NCBI RefSeq assembly: GCF_000422285.1
Contig: NZ_AULM01000030.1
Coordinates: 1 to 43,702, forward strand
Length of the DNA stretch: 43,702 bases
Direction of reading: 5' to 3'
Origin: Desulfatiglans anilini DSM 4660
Lineage (GTDB): Bacteria > Desulfobacterota > DSM-4660 > Desulfatiglandales > Desulfatiglandaceae
In this document: one piece after another, positions 1 to 9,031 of the stretch
Position numbering within the stretch: position 1 is the stretch's first letter
How the letters are laid out: every line of letters starts with the position of its first letter
Program-made: the position numbers and the translations under genes
The notes under the pieces: generated by a model
Told to the model about the DNA's origin: nothing
Database searches by the model: none
What the model saw: only the letters and a program-made list of their open reading frames with translations

Positions 1-321
1 CTGACGAACAAGGCGGAGTACGAAGGGTTCTACACCCGGGAGGAGATCGAGGAGCTGTTCCGGGACGTGGCCTCCTACTACATCGACCCGGAGAAGTGCC
101 AGGCGTGTATGACGTGCTTCAGGCGCTGCCCGGCCGAGGCGATCATCGGGGGGAAGAATCTGATCCATGTGATCGACCAGGACAAGTGCATCCGGTGCGG
201 GACTTGCTTCGAGGTCTGCCCCCCGCGCTTCGGCGCGGTGCAGAAGCTCGTCGGCGAGCCGGTTCCGCCGCCGATCCCGGAAGAAAAGAGAAAAATCGTC
301 AGAAAAGGCAAAGAGAAATAG
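1..321 (+). CDS. C-terminal part of a 2x[4Fe-4S] oxidoreductase subunit (5' end outside window)
   Basis: The reading frame is open from base 1, so only the last 106 codons are visible. They hold two complete ferredoxin-type motifs, Cys33/36/39/43 and Cys63/66/69/73 (numbered from the first visible codon), each CxxCxxCxxxCP. These bind two [4Fe-4S] clusters that pass electrons between partner proteins. A basic, proline-rich tail follows. Such a module ends NuoF/HydB-like flavoprotein subunits and formate-dehydrogenase-associated subunits, and is also found in stand-alone ferredoxins. The convergent fdhD next door makes a formate dehydrogenase or NADH-linked complex the favoured setting, but that is inference. 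The gene ends just before a strong terminator. Confidence 0.75.
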   Translation: MTNKAEYEGFYTREEIEELFRDVASYYIDPEKCQACMTCFRRCPAEAIIGGKNLIHVIDQDKCIRCGTCFEVCPPRFGAVQKLVGEPVPPPIPEEKRKIVRKGKEK

Positions 322-331
322 AAACACGTAC

Positions 332-361
332 AAAAAAAGGGCGCCTTCGGGCGCTTTTTTT
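332..361. terminator. Bidirectional rho-independent terminator
   Basis: A seven-A run (332-338), a short GC stem (341-345 with 350-354, TTCG loop) and a seven-T run (355-361) form a symmetric structure. It reads as hairpin plus U-tract on both strands. It sits between two convergent genes, the Fe-S protein ending at 321 and fdhD ending at 449, and can serve both. Confidence 0.85.
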
Positions 362-448
362 ATGGCGCGCGAGGCATGGCGTGAATCTTGTGAAGTGAAG
401 GCCTTCTGCGGGTTGTGTCCCTTCGGCTCCGACCAGGCCTGGAAGTGA

Positions 449-1264
449 TCAGGGTGCGTCGCTTTGCAGTAAACGACCGGATCCGCAATAGATATAGATG
501 CCGGATTCACGCGACGGCGAGGCCAGGGTCATGTTGAGGGACCGGGCCAGATCGACAGCCAGGGCCGTTGGCCTGGAGGCCGCCAGGATGAAAGGGATGC
601 CGGCACGGGCCGCCTTCTGGACCAGTTCGTAGCTGATGCGGGAGGAGAGCACCAGAAGCTTGGCTCGATCGAGGGTCCCCTGCAGAAAAAGTTTTCCGAC
701 CGCCTTGTCCAGGGCGTTGTGGCGCCCGACATCCTCGGCCAGAGACAAGCGCTCGAAGGAGGCATCGTAGAGGGCGGCGGCATGGGCGGCGCGCGTCAGC
801 CGGTAGAGGGTCTGATGGTCCTTCAGGGTGTCGAGGCAGCTGCGGGCCTTTTGGAGATCGAGCTTCGGTCCGTCCGGGAGGATGTGCAGCACCTGGGAGA
901 GATCCTGGATCAGCTCTTTCCCGCAGATGCCGCAGCTCGACTGGCTGAGGAAGCCCCGGCGTTCGAGGATGGGCCTGATGACCCGCAGCCGTGAAGGGGT
1001 GACGGTCAGGGTCACCACGTTGGTCTGCTCCCCTTCACAGGAGGCGAGGGTCTCGATGTCAGCCGGCCGGTCCAGGATGCCCTCGGCGAGGCAAAAGCCG
1101 GCGGCGTGCTCTTGTTCGTCCCCCGGTGTCCGCATGACGACGGCGTAAGGCTGGCCCTGGACTCGGATGGACAGCGGCTCTTCCCGGATCATGTCCAACC
1201 GGGCTTCCCCGTTTTCCTTTCCTTCCCGCAGCTGAACCCGCAGCGGAATCGTGTGTGCAGTCAA
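449..1264 (-). CDS. fdhD: FdhD, formate dehydrogenase accessory sulfurtransferase
   Basis: This 271-residue cytoplasmic protein has the expected family length. FdhD receives sulfur from a cysteine desulfurase and transfers it to the molybdenum or tungsten bis-MGD cofactor of formate dehydrogenase, which is needed for activity. The conserved CGIC pair is Cys111/Cys114, equivalent to the reactive cysteines of E. coli FdhD. The other signature, EDVGRHNALDKAVG, lies at residues 177-190. No formate dehydrogenase catalytic subunit is visible, but the Fe-S subunit ending at 321 may belong to one whose main genes lie left of the window. The gene is convergent with that one, so it is transcribed separately. 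Confidence 0.95.
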   Translation of the reverse strand: MTAHTIPLRVQLREGKENGEARLDMIREEPLSIRVQGQPYAVVMRTPGDEQEHAAGFCLAEGILDRPADIETLASCEGEQTNVVTLTVTPSRLRVIRPILERRGFLSQSSCGICGKELIQDLSQVLHILPDGPKLDLQKARSCLDTLKDHQTLYRLTRAAHAAALYDASFERLSLAEDVGRHNALDKAVGKLFLQGTLDRAKLLVLSSRISYELVQKAARAGIPFILAASRPTALAVDLARSLNMTLASPSRESGIYIYCGSGRLLQSDAP

Positions 1265-1478
1265 GGCCCCTCCTTCACGTTGCAGGCGGCAAAGGCGTCA
1301 GGATTGCTCTTGGAATCGTTCCGGCCGGGCGGCCGCCGATCGGATCGTCAGCAGCCGGCATCCTGTAAGCCTGGCTGGACTTCAGATCCCTCGGGACCAT
1401 CGAGGTCCAGGCGAATCCGTTGGTCCATCGATCCCTGCGACCGTTCGTTCAGCCACCCCATCCAAATCGCATCGAGTG

Positions 1479-1507
1479 TTTTCAAAACCATCCACAGGGT
1501 GTATAAA
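1479..1507 (+). promoter_or_regulatory. Possible sigma-70 promoter of the AsmA-family gene
   Basis: TTTTCA (1479-1484) and TATAAA (1502-1507) are 17 bases apart, in a locally AT-rich stretch of the 327-base gap between divergent fdhD and the AsmA-family gene. The predicted start near 1514 leaves a leader of about 78 bases. The match is moderate (4/6 and 5/6). Nothing else convincing was seen in the gap. Confidence 0.4.
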
Positions 1508-1591
1508 ATTATCATGAACCAGATCTCCGCGCAAGCCCTGACCGGGAATCGGGAGGGTCTCCAGGGCGGAGCCGGAAAAGGGGGAGGTTTG

Positions 1592-3742
1592 ATGCGTTGG
1601 AAATGGTTCCTCGGCATTTTCGCCGTTATAATCGTCCTGACGGTCATGGCGGTTTATATCTTTGCTGCGACATACGACTATGACCGGCTCAGGCCCAGGA
1701 TCGTCCAGGCCATCAGGGATTCGACCGGCAGGGAGCTTCTGATCGAAAAGCCGCTGGCGGTCGAGATCGGTTTTTCACCCGTCATCGTCCTCGAGGAGGT
1801 GCGTTTCGGTGATTTTGGCGAAGATTCCGAAGCGGGCCTGCTGAGGGTCAAGCGCTGCGAGATCCAGATCGCCTTGCTGCCTCTGCTGAAGGATGTCCTG
1901 GAGGTCAAACGCCTCCAGTTGGTCGAGCCGCAGTTCCATGTCGATAGAAGCTCGCCCCCTGGGCCTCGAGCGCCAGGCGGCGCCGGACCCGGGACCGCCA
2001 GCGATTCAGGTCCTGTAAGTGCGACGGAGGAGGGGGCCGGTCAGCCGGCCCGGTCGGATGGCGCCGTCGAGCGGGGTGCTCAGCGGTTTCCGGCCTTTGG
2101 ATTCAAGGATGTCGAAGTGGTTGACGGGGTTGTCGTTTACCGGAGCGGGCCCGAGGGCGCCGTGCACACCCTTCGGCTGGAGCGTTTCGAGGCGCGGAGC
2201 GGTGGCATGGACGCCGATATCGACCTGGAAGCGAGTGGAGACTATGAAGGCCATCGTTTCGAGCTCAAGGGCCGCACGGGGGGGCTGCCGGCCCTGACAG
2301 ATCCGAAGAGGCCTTGGGATGTTCGTCTGGAGGGGCTTTTCGGCGGGGCCGCGATCTCGATCGAGGGGGAGATGGAGGATGTATTCCATATCCGCGGGGG
2401 GCGGTTCACGGTCTCCTTCCACGGTGAGGCCCTCGAGCCGCTGCCGTTTGTCGGGCCTCTGGGGATGACCGGCTTGCCGGAACCGTTCGAAGGGCGTTTC
2501 GAGATCGGTGATGTTGCGGCGGGCCGGTATCGAATCTCGGCCTTGCATATGAGGCTCGCGGAGAATACGCTCGAGGGCGAACTGGAGCTCGATACGAACG
2601 GGCCCATCCCGTCCATCGAAGGGGCGCTGTCGTCGGAGCGTTTGGATCTGAGGCCTTTTATCCCGAAAAGGGAGGCGGACGCCTCGAAGCCCGGGGCGGG
2701 GGCTTCCGGGAGCCGAGATGCAGCCGGCGGCGGGCGCGTCTTCTCCTCGGAGGCGATCCGGATCCCTTTCCCGGCCTGGCTGGTCCTGGATCTGAACTGC
2801 GCCTTCAAGAACGTGTTCATGCCCAAGTGGGCGTTTACAGATCTGGGTGCGCAGGTCCGGCTCTCGGACGGGCGTCTCCGGATCGAAGACCTGAAGGCGG
2901 ATACGGAAGCGGGCTCGGTCACCGGCCGGTTCCATTTCAAGGCTGCGGAGCGCGGGATTGTGCTTGACGCGCTGTGCAAGGTCACGAAGCTCGATGTGTC
3001 GCGGATGCTCAAGAAGTTGGGGGAGAAGCCGTCACTGGAGGGCGAACTCGACGCGGACCTCGATCTGCAGGGCCAGGGCGCGTCGTTTGCCGAGATTATG
3101 GCGGGCCTCGACGGGAAGATCTCCCTGGTGATGGGCGCAGGGCGGATCGATTCGTCGGGCTTCGACTTCTGGGGGGCCGATGTCGTTCAGAGCCTCATGC
3201 AGGTGGTCGATCCGGCCCGAAGGCCCCGATCCACCACGGACTTCAACTGCCTGGTGGCAGGGTTTCTCGTGACGGGGGGGCTTGCGCGCAGCACTGCGCT
3301 GGTCCTGGATACCGATGTCACGAGCCTCGTAGGGGAGGGGCAGGTGAATCTGCGCCATGAAACCCTTGATCTCGAGTTCGCCCTCATACCGAAATCGGGC
3401 CTCTCGGTGCCCGGCCTCGGCAAAGTGGGGATCACCATCGGGCAACTGACCCGGCCGTTCAAGGTGGGCGGCACCCTGAAGAAGCCCGCCGTCCGTTTCG
3501 ATGTTCATGAAACGGCCTGGGTGGTGGGAAAGGCCGTTGGCGGCTCGCTCCTTTTCGGGCCGGCCGGGATTGCCGCCGCTCTGGCCACCGGCGCCGCCGG
3601 CTCCGAAAACCCGTGTCTGGCGGCCGTGCGGGCGGCGGAAGCGGGGGTGCCGGTCAGGGAAGATGCCGGCACGCCGAAAGAACTCATCGACGGGATGGTC
3701 GATCAGGCAGGGAAACTGCTTGATCGCCTGTTGGGCAGATGA
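1592..3742 (+). CDS. AsmA-family inner-membrane-anchored envelope protein
   Basis: The protein has 716 residues. The frame is open further upstream, but the ATG at 1592 is preceded by a GGGGGAGG ribosome site and starts directly with a membrane anchor (about residues 4-27), so it is preferred. After the anchor comes the AsmA-type start YDYDRLRPRI, then a long beta-rich region. A low-complexity Gly/Pro/Ala/Ser linker lies near residues 115-160, and an AsmA C-terminal region near 480-660. AsmA-like proteins are large periplasmic proteins related to the bridge-like lipid-transfer group and affect outer-membrane lipid homeostasis. The specific substrate is unknown. The C-terminus has a Gly/Ala-rich hydrophobic stretch and a short charged tail. 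It stands alone before pxpA, 112 bases away. Confidence 0.82.
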   Translation: MRWKWFLGIFAVIIVLTVMAVYIFAATYDYDRLRPRIVQAIRDSTGRELLIEKPLAVEIGFSPVIVLEEVRFGDFGEDSEAGLLRVKRCEIQIALLPLLKDVLEVKRLQLVEPQFHVDRSSPPGPRAPGGAGPGTASDSGPVSATEEGAGQPARSDGAVERGAQRFPAFGFKDVEVVDGVVVYRSGPEGAVHTLRLERFEARSGGMDADIDLEASGDYEGHRFELKGRTGGLPALTDPKRPWDVRLEGLFGGAAISIEGEMEDVFHIRGGRFTVSFHGEALEPLPFVGPLGMTGLPEPFEGRFEIGDVAAGRYRISALHMRLAENTLEGELELDTNGPIPSIEGALSSERLDLRPFIPKREADASKPGAGASGSRDAAGGGRVFSSEAIRIPFPAWLVLDLNCAFKNVFMPKWAFTDLGAQVRLSDGRLRIEDLKADTEAGSVTGRFHFKAAERGIVLDALCKVTKLDVSRMLKKLGEKPSLEGELDADLDLQGQGASFAEIMAGLDGKISLVMGAGRIDSSGFDFWGADVVQSLMQVVDPARRPRSTTDFNCLVAGFLVTGGLARSTALVLDTDVTSLVGEGQVNLRHETLDLEFALIPKSGLSVPGLGKVGITIGQLTRPFKVGGTLKKPAVRFDVHETAWVVGKAVGGSLLFGPAGIAAALATGAAGSENPCLAAVRAAEAGVPVREDAGTPKELIDGMVDQAGKLLDRLLGR

Positions 3743-3854
3743 ACGGGACCACGGGCGAAACAGGGGCGACGGGGGGTTACAGGCGCAGGGTGTGCGGTGT
3801 CCCCCGGGCCGGTTTCGCCGGGCCGACTGCAACCTTTTCCATCGAGCCGGCGGC

Positions 3855-4640
3855 ATGGCGATGACCGACAAGATCGACATCAACTGTGATATGGGGGAAA
3901 GCTTCGGGGCCTACACCCTCGGGATGGACGCCGATGTCATGCGCTACATCACCTCCGCGAACATCGCCTGCGGTTTCCACGCGGGCGACCCCGGAGTCAT
4001 GAACCGGACGATCCAGTTGGCCCGAAACCATCGCGTCGGCGTCGGCGCCCATCCGGGATTCCCGGATCTGCTCGGCTTCGGACGCCGGAACATGGATTGC
4101 ACCTTGGATGAGATCAGGGACTACGTGGTCTATCAGGTCGGCGCCATGGAGGCCTTTTGCCGTCTGCACGGCGTGCGCCTTCAGCATGTGAAGCCCCACG
4201 GAGGGCTCTACAACATGGCGGCGGGAAACCTCGACATTCTGCGGGTCTTGACGGGGGCCGTCGCCGCCCTGGATGCGGAGATCCTGCTGGTGGCACCGGC
4301 CGGCGGACGGGCGCAGGCAATGGCGCGCATCGGGCGCGAGGAGGGGGTTCGGTTGGTTTTCGAGGCCTTTCCCGACCGGGCTTACACCCGGGAAGGTGCG
4401 CTGGTTTCGAGGCGGCTGCCGGAGGCGGTGATCCTCGACCCGCAGGAGGTTGTGGAACGGGCGCTCGCTCTGGTCGTGGAGGGAAGGATTTCGCTGCTCG
4501 AAGGGGGCAGCCTTGAGATGGAGGCCCAGACGCTTTGCGTGCATGGCGACAATCCAGGCGCTGTGGAGATGGCCGCGGCCATCCGAAGGGGCCTCGAGTC
4601 GGAGGGCATCGGGGTGGCCTCCATGGCGGAGTGGGTTTGA
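3855..4640 (+). CDS. pxpA: 5-oxoprolinase subunit PxpA (LamB/YcsF family)
   Basis: This 261-residue protein carries the family start INCDMGESFG and the motif HVKPHGGLYN, which place it in the LamB/YcsF family. With PxpB and PxpC it forms the ATP-dependent prokaryotic 5-oxoprolinase that opens 5-oxoproline (pyroglutamate) to glutamate in the cytoplasm. It is the first of three consecutive genes in the order A-B-C. ATG at 3855 and ATG at 3861 are both possible starts, and neither has a strong ribosome site. The longer frame running from 3501 overlaps the AsmA-family gene and is not believed. Length is normal for the family (about 245-260). Confidence 0.93.
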   Translation: MAMTDKIDINCDMGESFGAYTLGMDADVMRYITSANIACGFHAGDPGVMNRTIQLARNHRVGVGAHPGFPDLLGFGRRNMDCTLDEIRDYVVYQVGAMEAFCRLHGVRLQHVKPHGGLYNMAAGNLDILRVLTGAVAALDAEILLVAPAGGRAQAMARIGREEGVRLVFEAFPDRAYTREGALVSRRLPEAVILDPQEVVERALALVVEGRISLLEGGSLEMEAQTLCVHGDNPGAVEMAAAIRRGLESEGIGVASMAEWV

Positions 4641-4664
4641 GGCGAGATCTTCCACAGGTCGAGG

Positions 4665-5375
4665 GTGATGGCGGGCGTGCTCTATGAGACGCCCCGGTTC
4701 AGGTTCAGCGGCGACCGGGGCCTTCTGATCGAATACGGGGAAGGGGTGGACCTTTCGGTGAACGAGAAGGTCCACCGGATGACCGCGTTGCTTCAAAGAG
4801 CTTTGCCAGATGGGGTCGAAGCCGTCATCCCCGGCTACTGTTCCATGTGCATCCTCTACGACCCCTGCAGGACCGGCCCGGCCGCCCTGGAACGACACGT
4901 CCTGGGTCTCGAAAATGCACAGGATCGCAGAGAGGCGGCGCCCGCCAGGACCGTGAGGATCCCGGTCTGCTACGGCGGTGAGTTCGGCCCGGACATCGGT
5001 TTCGTCGCCGCCGGTCACGGCCTCTCGGAGGAGGAGGTCATCCTCCTTCACACCGAACGGTCCTATCCCATCTATGCCATCGGGTTCGCGCCGGGGTTCT
5101 GCTACCTGGGGGGGCTGGACGAGCGGCTACACACCCCGCGGCTCGAGACCCCGCGCACACGGGTCCCCGCCGGATCGATCGGGATCGCCGATGACCAGAC
5201 CGGCGCCTACGCGCTCGAGACCCCCGGCGGCTGGCGGATCATCGGTCGCACGCCTCTGCGTCTCTTCGTCCCGGAACGCCCGGACCCTTTTCTCTACCGT
5301 GCCGGCGATCGGATCCGGTTTTCCCCTATTTCCCAGGAGAAATTCGACGCGATCGCCGTGGGTGACCAGGCATGA
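4665..5375 (+). CDS. pxpB: 5-oxoprolinase subunit PxpB (KipI/AHS1 family)
   Basis: The family signatures GFAPGFCYLGGL and RTRVPAGSIGIA are present, followed by a QTGAY motif and PGGWRIIGRTPLRLF. This is the allophanate-hydrolase-subunit-1-like (AHS1) fold that pairs with PxpC in the 5-oxoprolinase complex. The start is GTG at 4665 or, more likely, the next codon ATG at 4668. It begins 24 bases after pxpA ends, and its stop codon overlaps the pxpC start in an ATGA arrangement, implying translational coupling. In Bacillus the homologue KipI was first described as a kinase inhibitor; the PxpB role is preferred here because all three subunits are adjacent. Confidence 0.93.
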   Translation: MMAGVLYETPRFRFSGDRGLLIEYGEGVDLSVNEKVHRMTALLQRALPDGVEAVIPGYCSMCILYDPCRTGPAALERHVLGLENAQDRREAAPARTVRIPVCYGGEFGPDIGFVAAGHGLSEEEVILLHTERSYPIYAIGFAPGFCYLGGLDERLHTPRLETPRTRVPAGSIGIADDQTGAYALETPGGWRIIGRTPLRLFVPERPDPFLYRAGDRIRFSPISQEKFDAIAVGDQA

Positions 5376-6349
5376 CAACCGTCTTCGCAGTCATCGCCCC
5401 CGGCCCCCTGACCACGGTCCAGGATGCCGGGCGGGGCCGGTTCCTGCACATGGGGGTCCCGCTCTCCGGCGCCCTCGACCCCTTCGCCTGTCGGGTCGCC
5501 AACCGGCTCGTGGGGAATTCGGACGAGGCCGCCGTCCTCGAAATGACCTTTGCGGGCCCGCACCTTCGGGTGCTCGATGAGGTGGATCTGGCGGTGACCG
5601 GCGCGGACATGGTGTGGTCCGTAAATGGGGTTTCCGCCCCATGCTGGCGCACCGTAAGGGTCGGCAGGGGGGATGTGGTGCGGGTCGGGCAGGCTCGGAG
5701 CGGTTGCCGCGGCTATCTGGCGGTGACCGGCGGGGTCGATGTCCCGGTGGTCCTGGGCAGCCGGTCCACCTGTTTGAGCGGCCGGCTGGGCGGCATCGAA
5801 GGCAGGCCCCTCCGAAAAGGGGATCGGATCGCGCGGGGCGCGGGAGAGCTGCTGAAGCGGGCGCGCAGGTTACCGGACCCGCCGGTCTACGGGCGTACGG
5901 TCAGGCTTCGGGCGGTGCCGGGGCCCCAAGACGAATGTTTCCAAGGGTCCCTGAATCTCTTTTTCGAGGCGGTTTTCCAGGTCACTCCCCGGAGCGACAG
6001 GATGGGATGCCGATTGAACGGCCCGGTAGTCCAGCGCGAAGAGGGGGCTCCGCAGGGCATCGTCTCGGAGCCGTCCCTGCCGGGCAACGTGCAGGTGCCG
6101 CCGGACGGCCGTCCCATCGTGCTGCTGGTGGAGCAGACGATGGGGGGTTACACGAAGATCGCCACGGTGATCTCGCCGGACCTTTCCCGGATTGCGCAGG
6201 CCCGGCCGGGGGACACCGTCCGGTTCGACCGGGTGACGATCGAAGAAGCCCACGCGGTCTGCAGGGAAGCAGCCCGCAGACTGGCCGGGATCGACGCCCT
6301 CCTGGCCCTCCCCGTCAGCTGCCTGGAACGCCTCGGACTTCCTTTTTGA
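5372..6349 (+). CDS. pxpC: 5-oxoprolinase subunit PxpC (KipA/AHS2, biotin-dependent-carboxylase-like)
   Basis: The protein has 325 residues, a normal length for this family. The N-terminal region TTVQDAGRGRF...GVPLSGALDP...ANRLVGN is the classic AHS2 signature. A later GGYTKIATVISPDL segment matches the conserved C-terminal half. PxpC completes the ATP-dependent 5-oxoprolinase with PxpA and PxpB. Its ATG lies inside the pxpB stop codon (ATGA). The gene is convergent with korC, and the 172 bases between them contain no clear terminator. The glutamate produced could feed 2-oxoglutarate to the neighbouring Kor enzyme, but that link is only inferred from proximity. Confidence 0.93.
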   Translation: MTTVFAVIAPGPLTTVQDAGRGRFLHMGVPLSGALDPFACRVANRLVGNSDEAAVLEMTFAGPHLRVLDEVDLAVTGADMVWSVNGVSAPCWRTVRVGRGDVVRVGQARSGCRGYLAVTGGVDVPVVLGSRSTCLSGRLGGIEGRPLRKGDRIARGAGELLKRARRLPDPPVYGRTVRLRAVPGPQDECFQGSLNLFFEAVFQVTPRSDRMGCRLNGPVVQREEGAPQGIVSEPSLPGNVQVPPDGRPIVLLVEQTMGGYTKIATVISPDLSRIAQARPGDTVRFDRVTIEEAHAVCREAARRLAGIDALLALPVSCLERLGLPF

Positions 6350-6521
6350 GCCTTCTACGGAGAAGAGGGTCTTTTTGGCCCGGGAGGCCGTCAGGCTTCA
6401 AAGGCGGTCTTGTTCCATTCAACCGTTGGCCTTGTTCTCCAGCGGGTTTCATTCCTGCGCTTTGAATCGCCGTTCATTTTCCCTTCGCAGGGGCTGTCCG
6501 ATCAGCAACTCCGGCAGATGC

Positions 6522-7070
6522 TCACCGAGCGGCGAACGGCGCCGCGATCCCGCAGCCGAGGGCGAAGGCCTCCAGGTTGATGTCGAGGACGCCCGGCGGG
6601 ATCCTGTTCTGCAGCACCTTCTGGACCGATCCCGGCTGCACCACGCCGGTCAGCTCCACCACTGCGCCGAGCATACAGATATTGTAGACGATCGGCTTGC
6701 CGATCCGGTCCATGACCTCGCGGTACAGGGGCAGTTGGAAGAGCCGGGCGTCGACCCTGCCCTCCGGCTTCACGTAGCGCGGGTCCGTGAGCAGGATGCC
6801 CCCCGGGCGGATGATGCCGAAGAACTTGTTGTAGGCCTCCTGTGTCAGGCAAACCAGCACGTTCGGCTGGTTGGCCTTCGGAAACCGTATGGGCGAGTCC
6901 GAGATGATCACGTCCGAACGGGTGGCGCCGCCGCGGGCCTCGGGGCCGTAGGATTGGGACTGGGTGGCGACGAGGCCCTCGTGGAGCACCGCCGCCTCGG
7001 CGAGGATGATGGCCGCCGTGATGACCCCCTGGCCGCCGGACCCCGAAAAGACCAGCCTGCAACGTTCCAT
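6522..7070 (-). CDS. korC: 2-oxoacid:ferredoxin oxidoreductase, gamma subunit (KorC)
   Basis: This 182-residue gamma subunit starts with the nucleotide-binding-like motif SGSGGQGVITA, typical of the POR/KOR gamma domain. The longer open frame upstream runs through korB and is not used. The ATG at 7070 shares one base with the korB stop (TGATG), so translation is coupled. It is the last gene of the leftward korD-korA-korB-korC operon. With the other subunits it oxidatively decarboxylates a 2-oxoacid, most likely 2-oxoglutarate, to the acyl-CoA and reduces ferredoxin, or runs in reverse for CO2 fixation in a reductive TCA route. Confidence 0.92.
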   Translation of the reverse strand: MERCRLVFSGSGGQGVITAAIILAEAAVLHEGLVATQSQSYGPEARGGATRSDVIISDSPIRFPKANQPNVLVCLTQEAYNKFFGIIRPGGILLTDPRYVKPEGRVDARLFQLPLYREVMDRIGKPIVYNICMLGAVVELTGVVQPGSVQKVLQNRIPPGVLDINLEAFALGCGIAAPFAAR

Positions 7071-7879
7071 CAGGCACCCCCTTTCATCGCTTTTTGGATG
7101 ACCCTGTCGTATTCGCGGCAGTACTCGGGTTTTTGCTCCTGAACGAAGATGCCCCGTTCGATAAGGGCCGGGTTCCGTTGCTTGGCCTCTGAGCCGGTGG
7201 GCGTCGTGTTGTCCTTGAACCACTCCATCATGTCGGCGGCGTCGCCCATCTGGTTCTTGCGCCCGAAATAGGTCGGGCACTGGCTCATGATCTCGACCAC
7301 GGAGAATCCCGGATGGGTGAAGGCCTTTTTGAGGATGTCGACCATCTGCGTTATGTGGTAAGTGGTGGTGCGCGCAACGAAAGACGCCCCGGCCGCCTTC
7401 GAGAGGGTCACGACGTCGAAGTCGTGGTCGATGTTCCCGTAAGGCGCCGTGGTGGCCTTGCTGCCATACCCGGACAGGGGCGAGTATTGGCCGCCCGTCA
7501 TGCCGTAGATCCGGTTGTTCATCACGATGGCGGTCATCTCGATGTTGCGCCGGGCGGCGTGGATGAAATGGTTGCCCCCGATGGCCAGGGCGTCCCCGTC
7601 CCCCATGGGGACGATGACGTTCAGCTCAGGTTTGGTGATCTTCACCCCTGTGGCGAAGGCGAGCGCCCGGCCGTGAAGGGTGTGCAGGGAGTGGAAATCG
7701 ACGTAGCCGGAGATGCGGGAGGAGCAGCCGATTCCGGAGACCATGACGATGCTGTTCTTGTCCCAGCCGATCTCCATGACGGCGGTGATGAGCCCCCTCA
7801 GGACGATTCCGTGGCCGCAGCCGGGGCACCAGATGTGGGGGAAAAAACGTTCCCGGATGTAATCCTTGATATTCGGCAT
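7070..7879 (-). CDS. korB: 2-oxoacid:ferredoxin oxidoreductase, beta subunit (KorB, TPP- and Fe-S-binding)
   Basis: The protein has 269 residues. Cys18/Cys21 (WCPGCGHG) and Cys52 (GIGCSSR) are cluster-binding cysteines of the beta subunit. The thiamine-diphosphate/Mg motif GDGDALAIGGNHF starts near residue 93, with the downstream NNRIYGMTGGQ. These features and the separate A/B/C/D subunits favour the 2-oxoglutarate (Kor) branch over pyruvate (Por) or branched-chain (Vor) types, but substrate cannot be fixed by eye. It starts three bases after korA ends and its stop overlaps the korC start. Confidence 0.93.
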   Translation of the reverse strand: MPNIKDYIRERFFPHIWCPGCGHGIVLRGLITAVMEIGWDKNSIVMVSGIGCSSRISGYVDFHSLHTLHGRALAFATGVKITKPELNVIVPMGDGDALAIGGNHFIHAARRNIEMTAIVMNNRIYGMTGGQYSPLSGYGSKATTAPYGNIDHDFDVVTLSKAAGASFVARTTTYHITQMVDILKKAFTHPGFSVVEIMSQCPTYFGRKNQMGDAADMMEWFKDNTTPTGSEAKQRNPALIERGIFVQEQKPEYCREYDRVIQKAMKGGA

Positions 7880-7882
7880 CGG

Positions 7883-9031
7883 TCAAACCCCCTTCCCCTG
7901 AATGACCCTGAGAATGTTGCGAATGTCGGTCGGGTTGATGAACTGCCCGTCGATGCGGTTGGCCAACACGACCCGTTGGGGGTTGGAAACGGCCCGTTTG
8001 ACGGCCCGGACGATCTGGCCCATGTTCATCTCGACGACTACGATATGCTTGGCCGCCGCGCATTTTTCTTCCACCAGGCCGTAGGGGAAGGGCCACAGGG
8101 ATTGCAGCTCGAGCAGGCCCAGCCGCTCGCCCCTGGCCCGCCGGTTCTCGACGACGTGCAGGGCGGAGCGGGCCGAGCATCCGTAGGAGATCAAGACCGT
8201 CTCGGCATCCTCCAACTGGTATTCCCGGTACCGCGTGATCGCCTCGACGTTGTGCACGATCTTGTCCTTGAGGTGGCGGAGCAGTCCGTGGACGACACCT
8301 GGGTTGTCCGAGGGAAAGCCCCACATGTCATGGAAGAGCCCGGTGACATTGTAGCGGTGCTCGCCGCCGAAATCGGACATCGGGATCCGTCCATCTTCCC
8401 TCGGCAGATAGGGGTGGAAATCCACACCGGCTTTGACCGAGGTCCTCAGCCGCTGCACCACCGGAATGGCGCTTTCTTCGGGGATGACGAGGCCCTCCCG
8501 GAGATGACCGATGACCTCGTCGAAGAGGAGGATCACCGGCGTCCGGTAGGTTTCGGCCATGTTGAAGGCGTGGACCGTCATCTCGAAAACGTCCTGATGG
8601 TTCGATGCCGTGAGCGCGATGATGGCATGATCCCCGTGGACCCCCCATCGCGCCTGGTAGACGTCCCCCTGGCTCGGCCCCGTCGGTAGCCCGGTCGACG
8701 GTCCTCCGCGCTGCACATCCACAATGACGCAGGGGATCTCCGTCATGATGGCGTAGCCGAGGCCCTCCTGCATGAGGGAAAACCCCGGGCCGCTCGTGGC
8801 GGTCATCACCTTGTGCCCTGTCAGCGAGGCCCCGATGATGGCGCAGATGGAGGCGATTTCGTCCTCCATTTGGATGAATTTGCCTCCAAGCTGCGGGAGG
8901 CGGTAGGACATGTGCTCGGCGATCTCCGTCGAAGGGGTGATCGGGTACCCGGCGAAGAATTCCACCCCTGCATAAAGCGCCGCCTCCACGCAGGCCTCGT
9001 TTCCCTGAACGAATCGAATCGACCCTTCCAT
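7883..9031 (-). CDS. korA: 2-oxoacid:ferredoxin oxidoreductase, alpha subunit (KorA)
   Basis: This 382-residue alpha subunit contains GYPITPSTEIAE near residue 28 (pyrimidine-binding domain entry), a SGPGFSLMQEG segment, and RGGPSTGLPT followed by QGD, all standard in KorA/PorA N-domains. A C-terminal transketolase-like domain follows. It supplies the catalytic Glu side of the TPP site, with KorB completing it. It begins directly after the korD stop (9032) with no spacer, and korB follows after three bases, so all four genes are one transcript. Confidence 0.94.
   Translation of the reverse strand: MEGSIRFVQGNEACVEAALYAGVEFFAGYPITPSTEIAEHMSYRLPQLGGKFIQMEDEIASICAIIGASLTGHKVMTATSGPGFSLMQEGLGYAIMTEIPCVIVDVQRGGPSTGLPTGPSQGDVYQARWGVHGDHAIIALTASNHQDVFEMTVHAFNMAETYRTPVILLFDEVIGHLREGLVIPEESAIPVVQRLRTSVKAGVDFHPYLPREDGRIPMSDFGGEHRYNVTGLFHDMWGFPSDNPGVVHGLLRHLKDKIVHNVEAITRYREYQLEDAETVLISYGCSARSALHVVENRRARGERLGLLELQSLWPFPYGLVEEKCAAAKHIVVVEMNMGQIVRAVKRAVSNPQRVVLANRIDGQFINPTDIRNILRVIQGKGV

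Noticed and set aside
1106-1591. Open frame extending the AsmA-family protein 162 codons upstream.
   Set aside because: It runs antisense through fdhD and lacks protein-like features; a strong ribosome site and membrane anchor begin at 1592.
2006-2935. Long minus-strand open frames inside the AsmA-family gene.
   Set aside because: They are mirror frames of a GC-rich gene, Arg/Pro-rich and without motifs.
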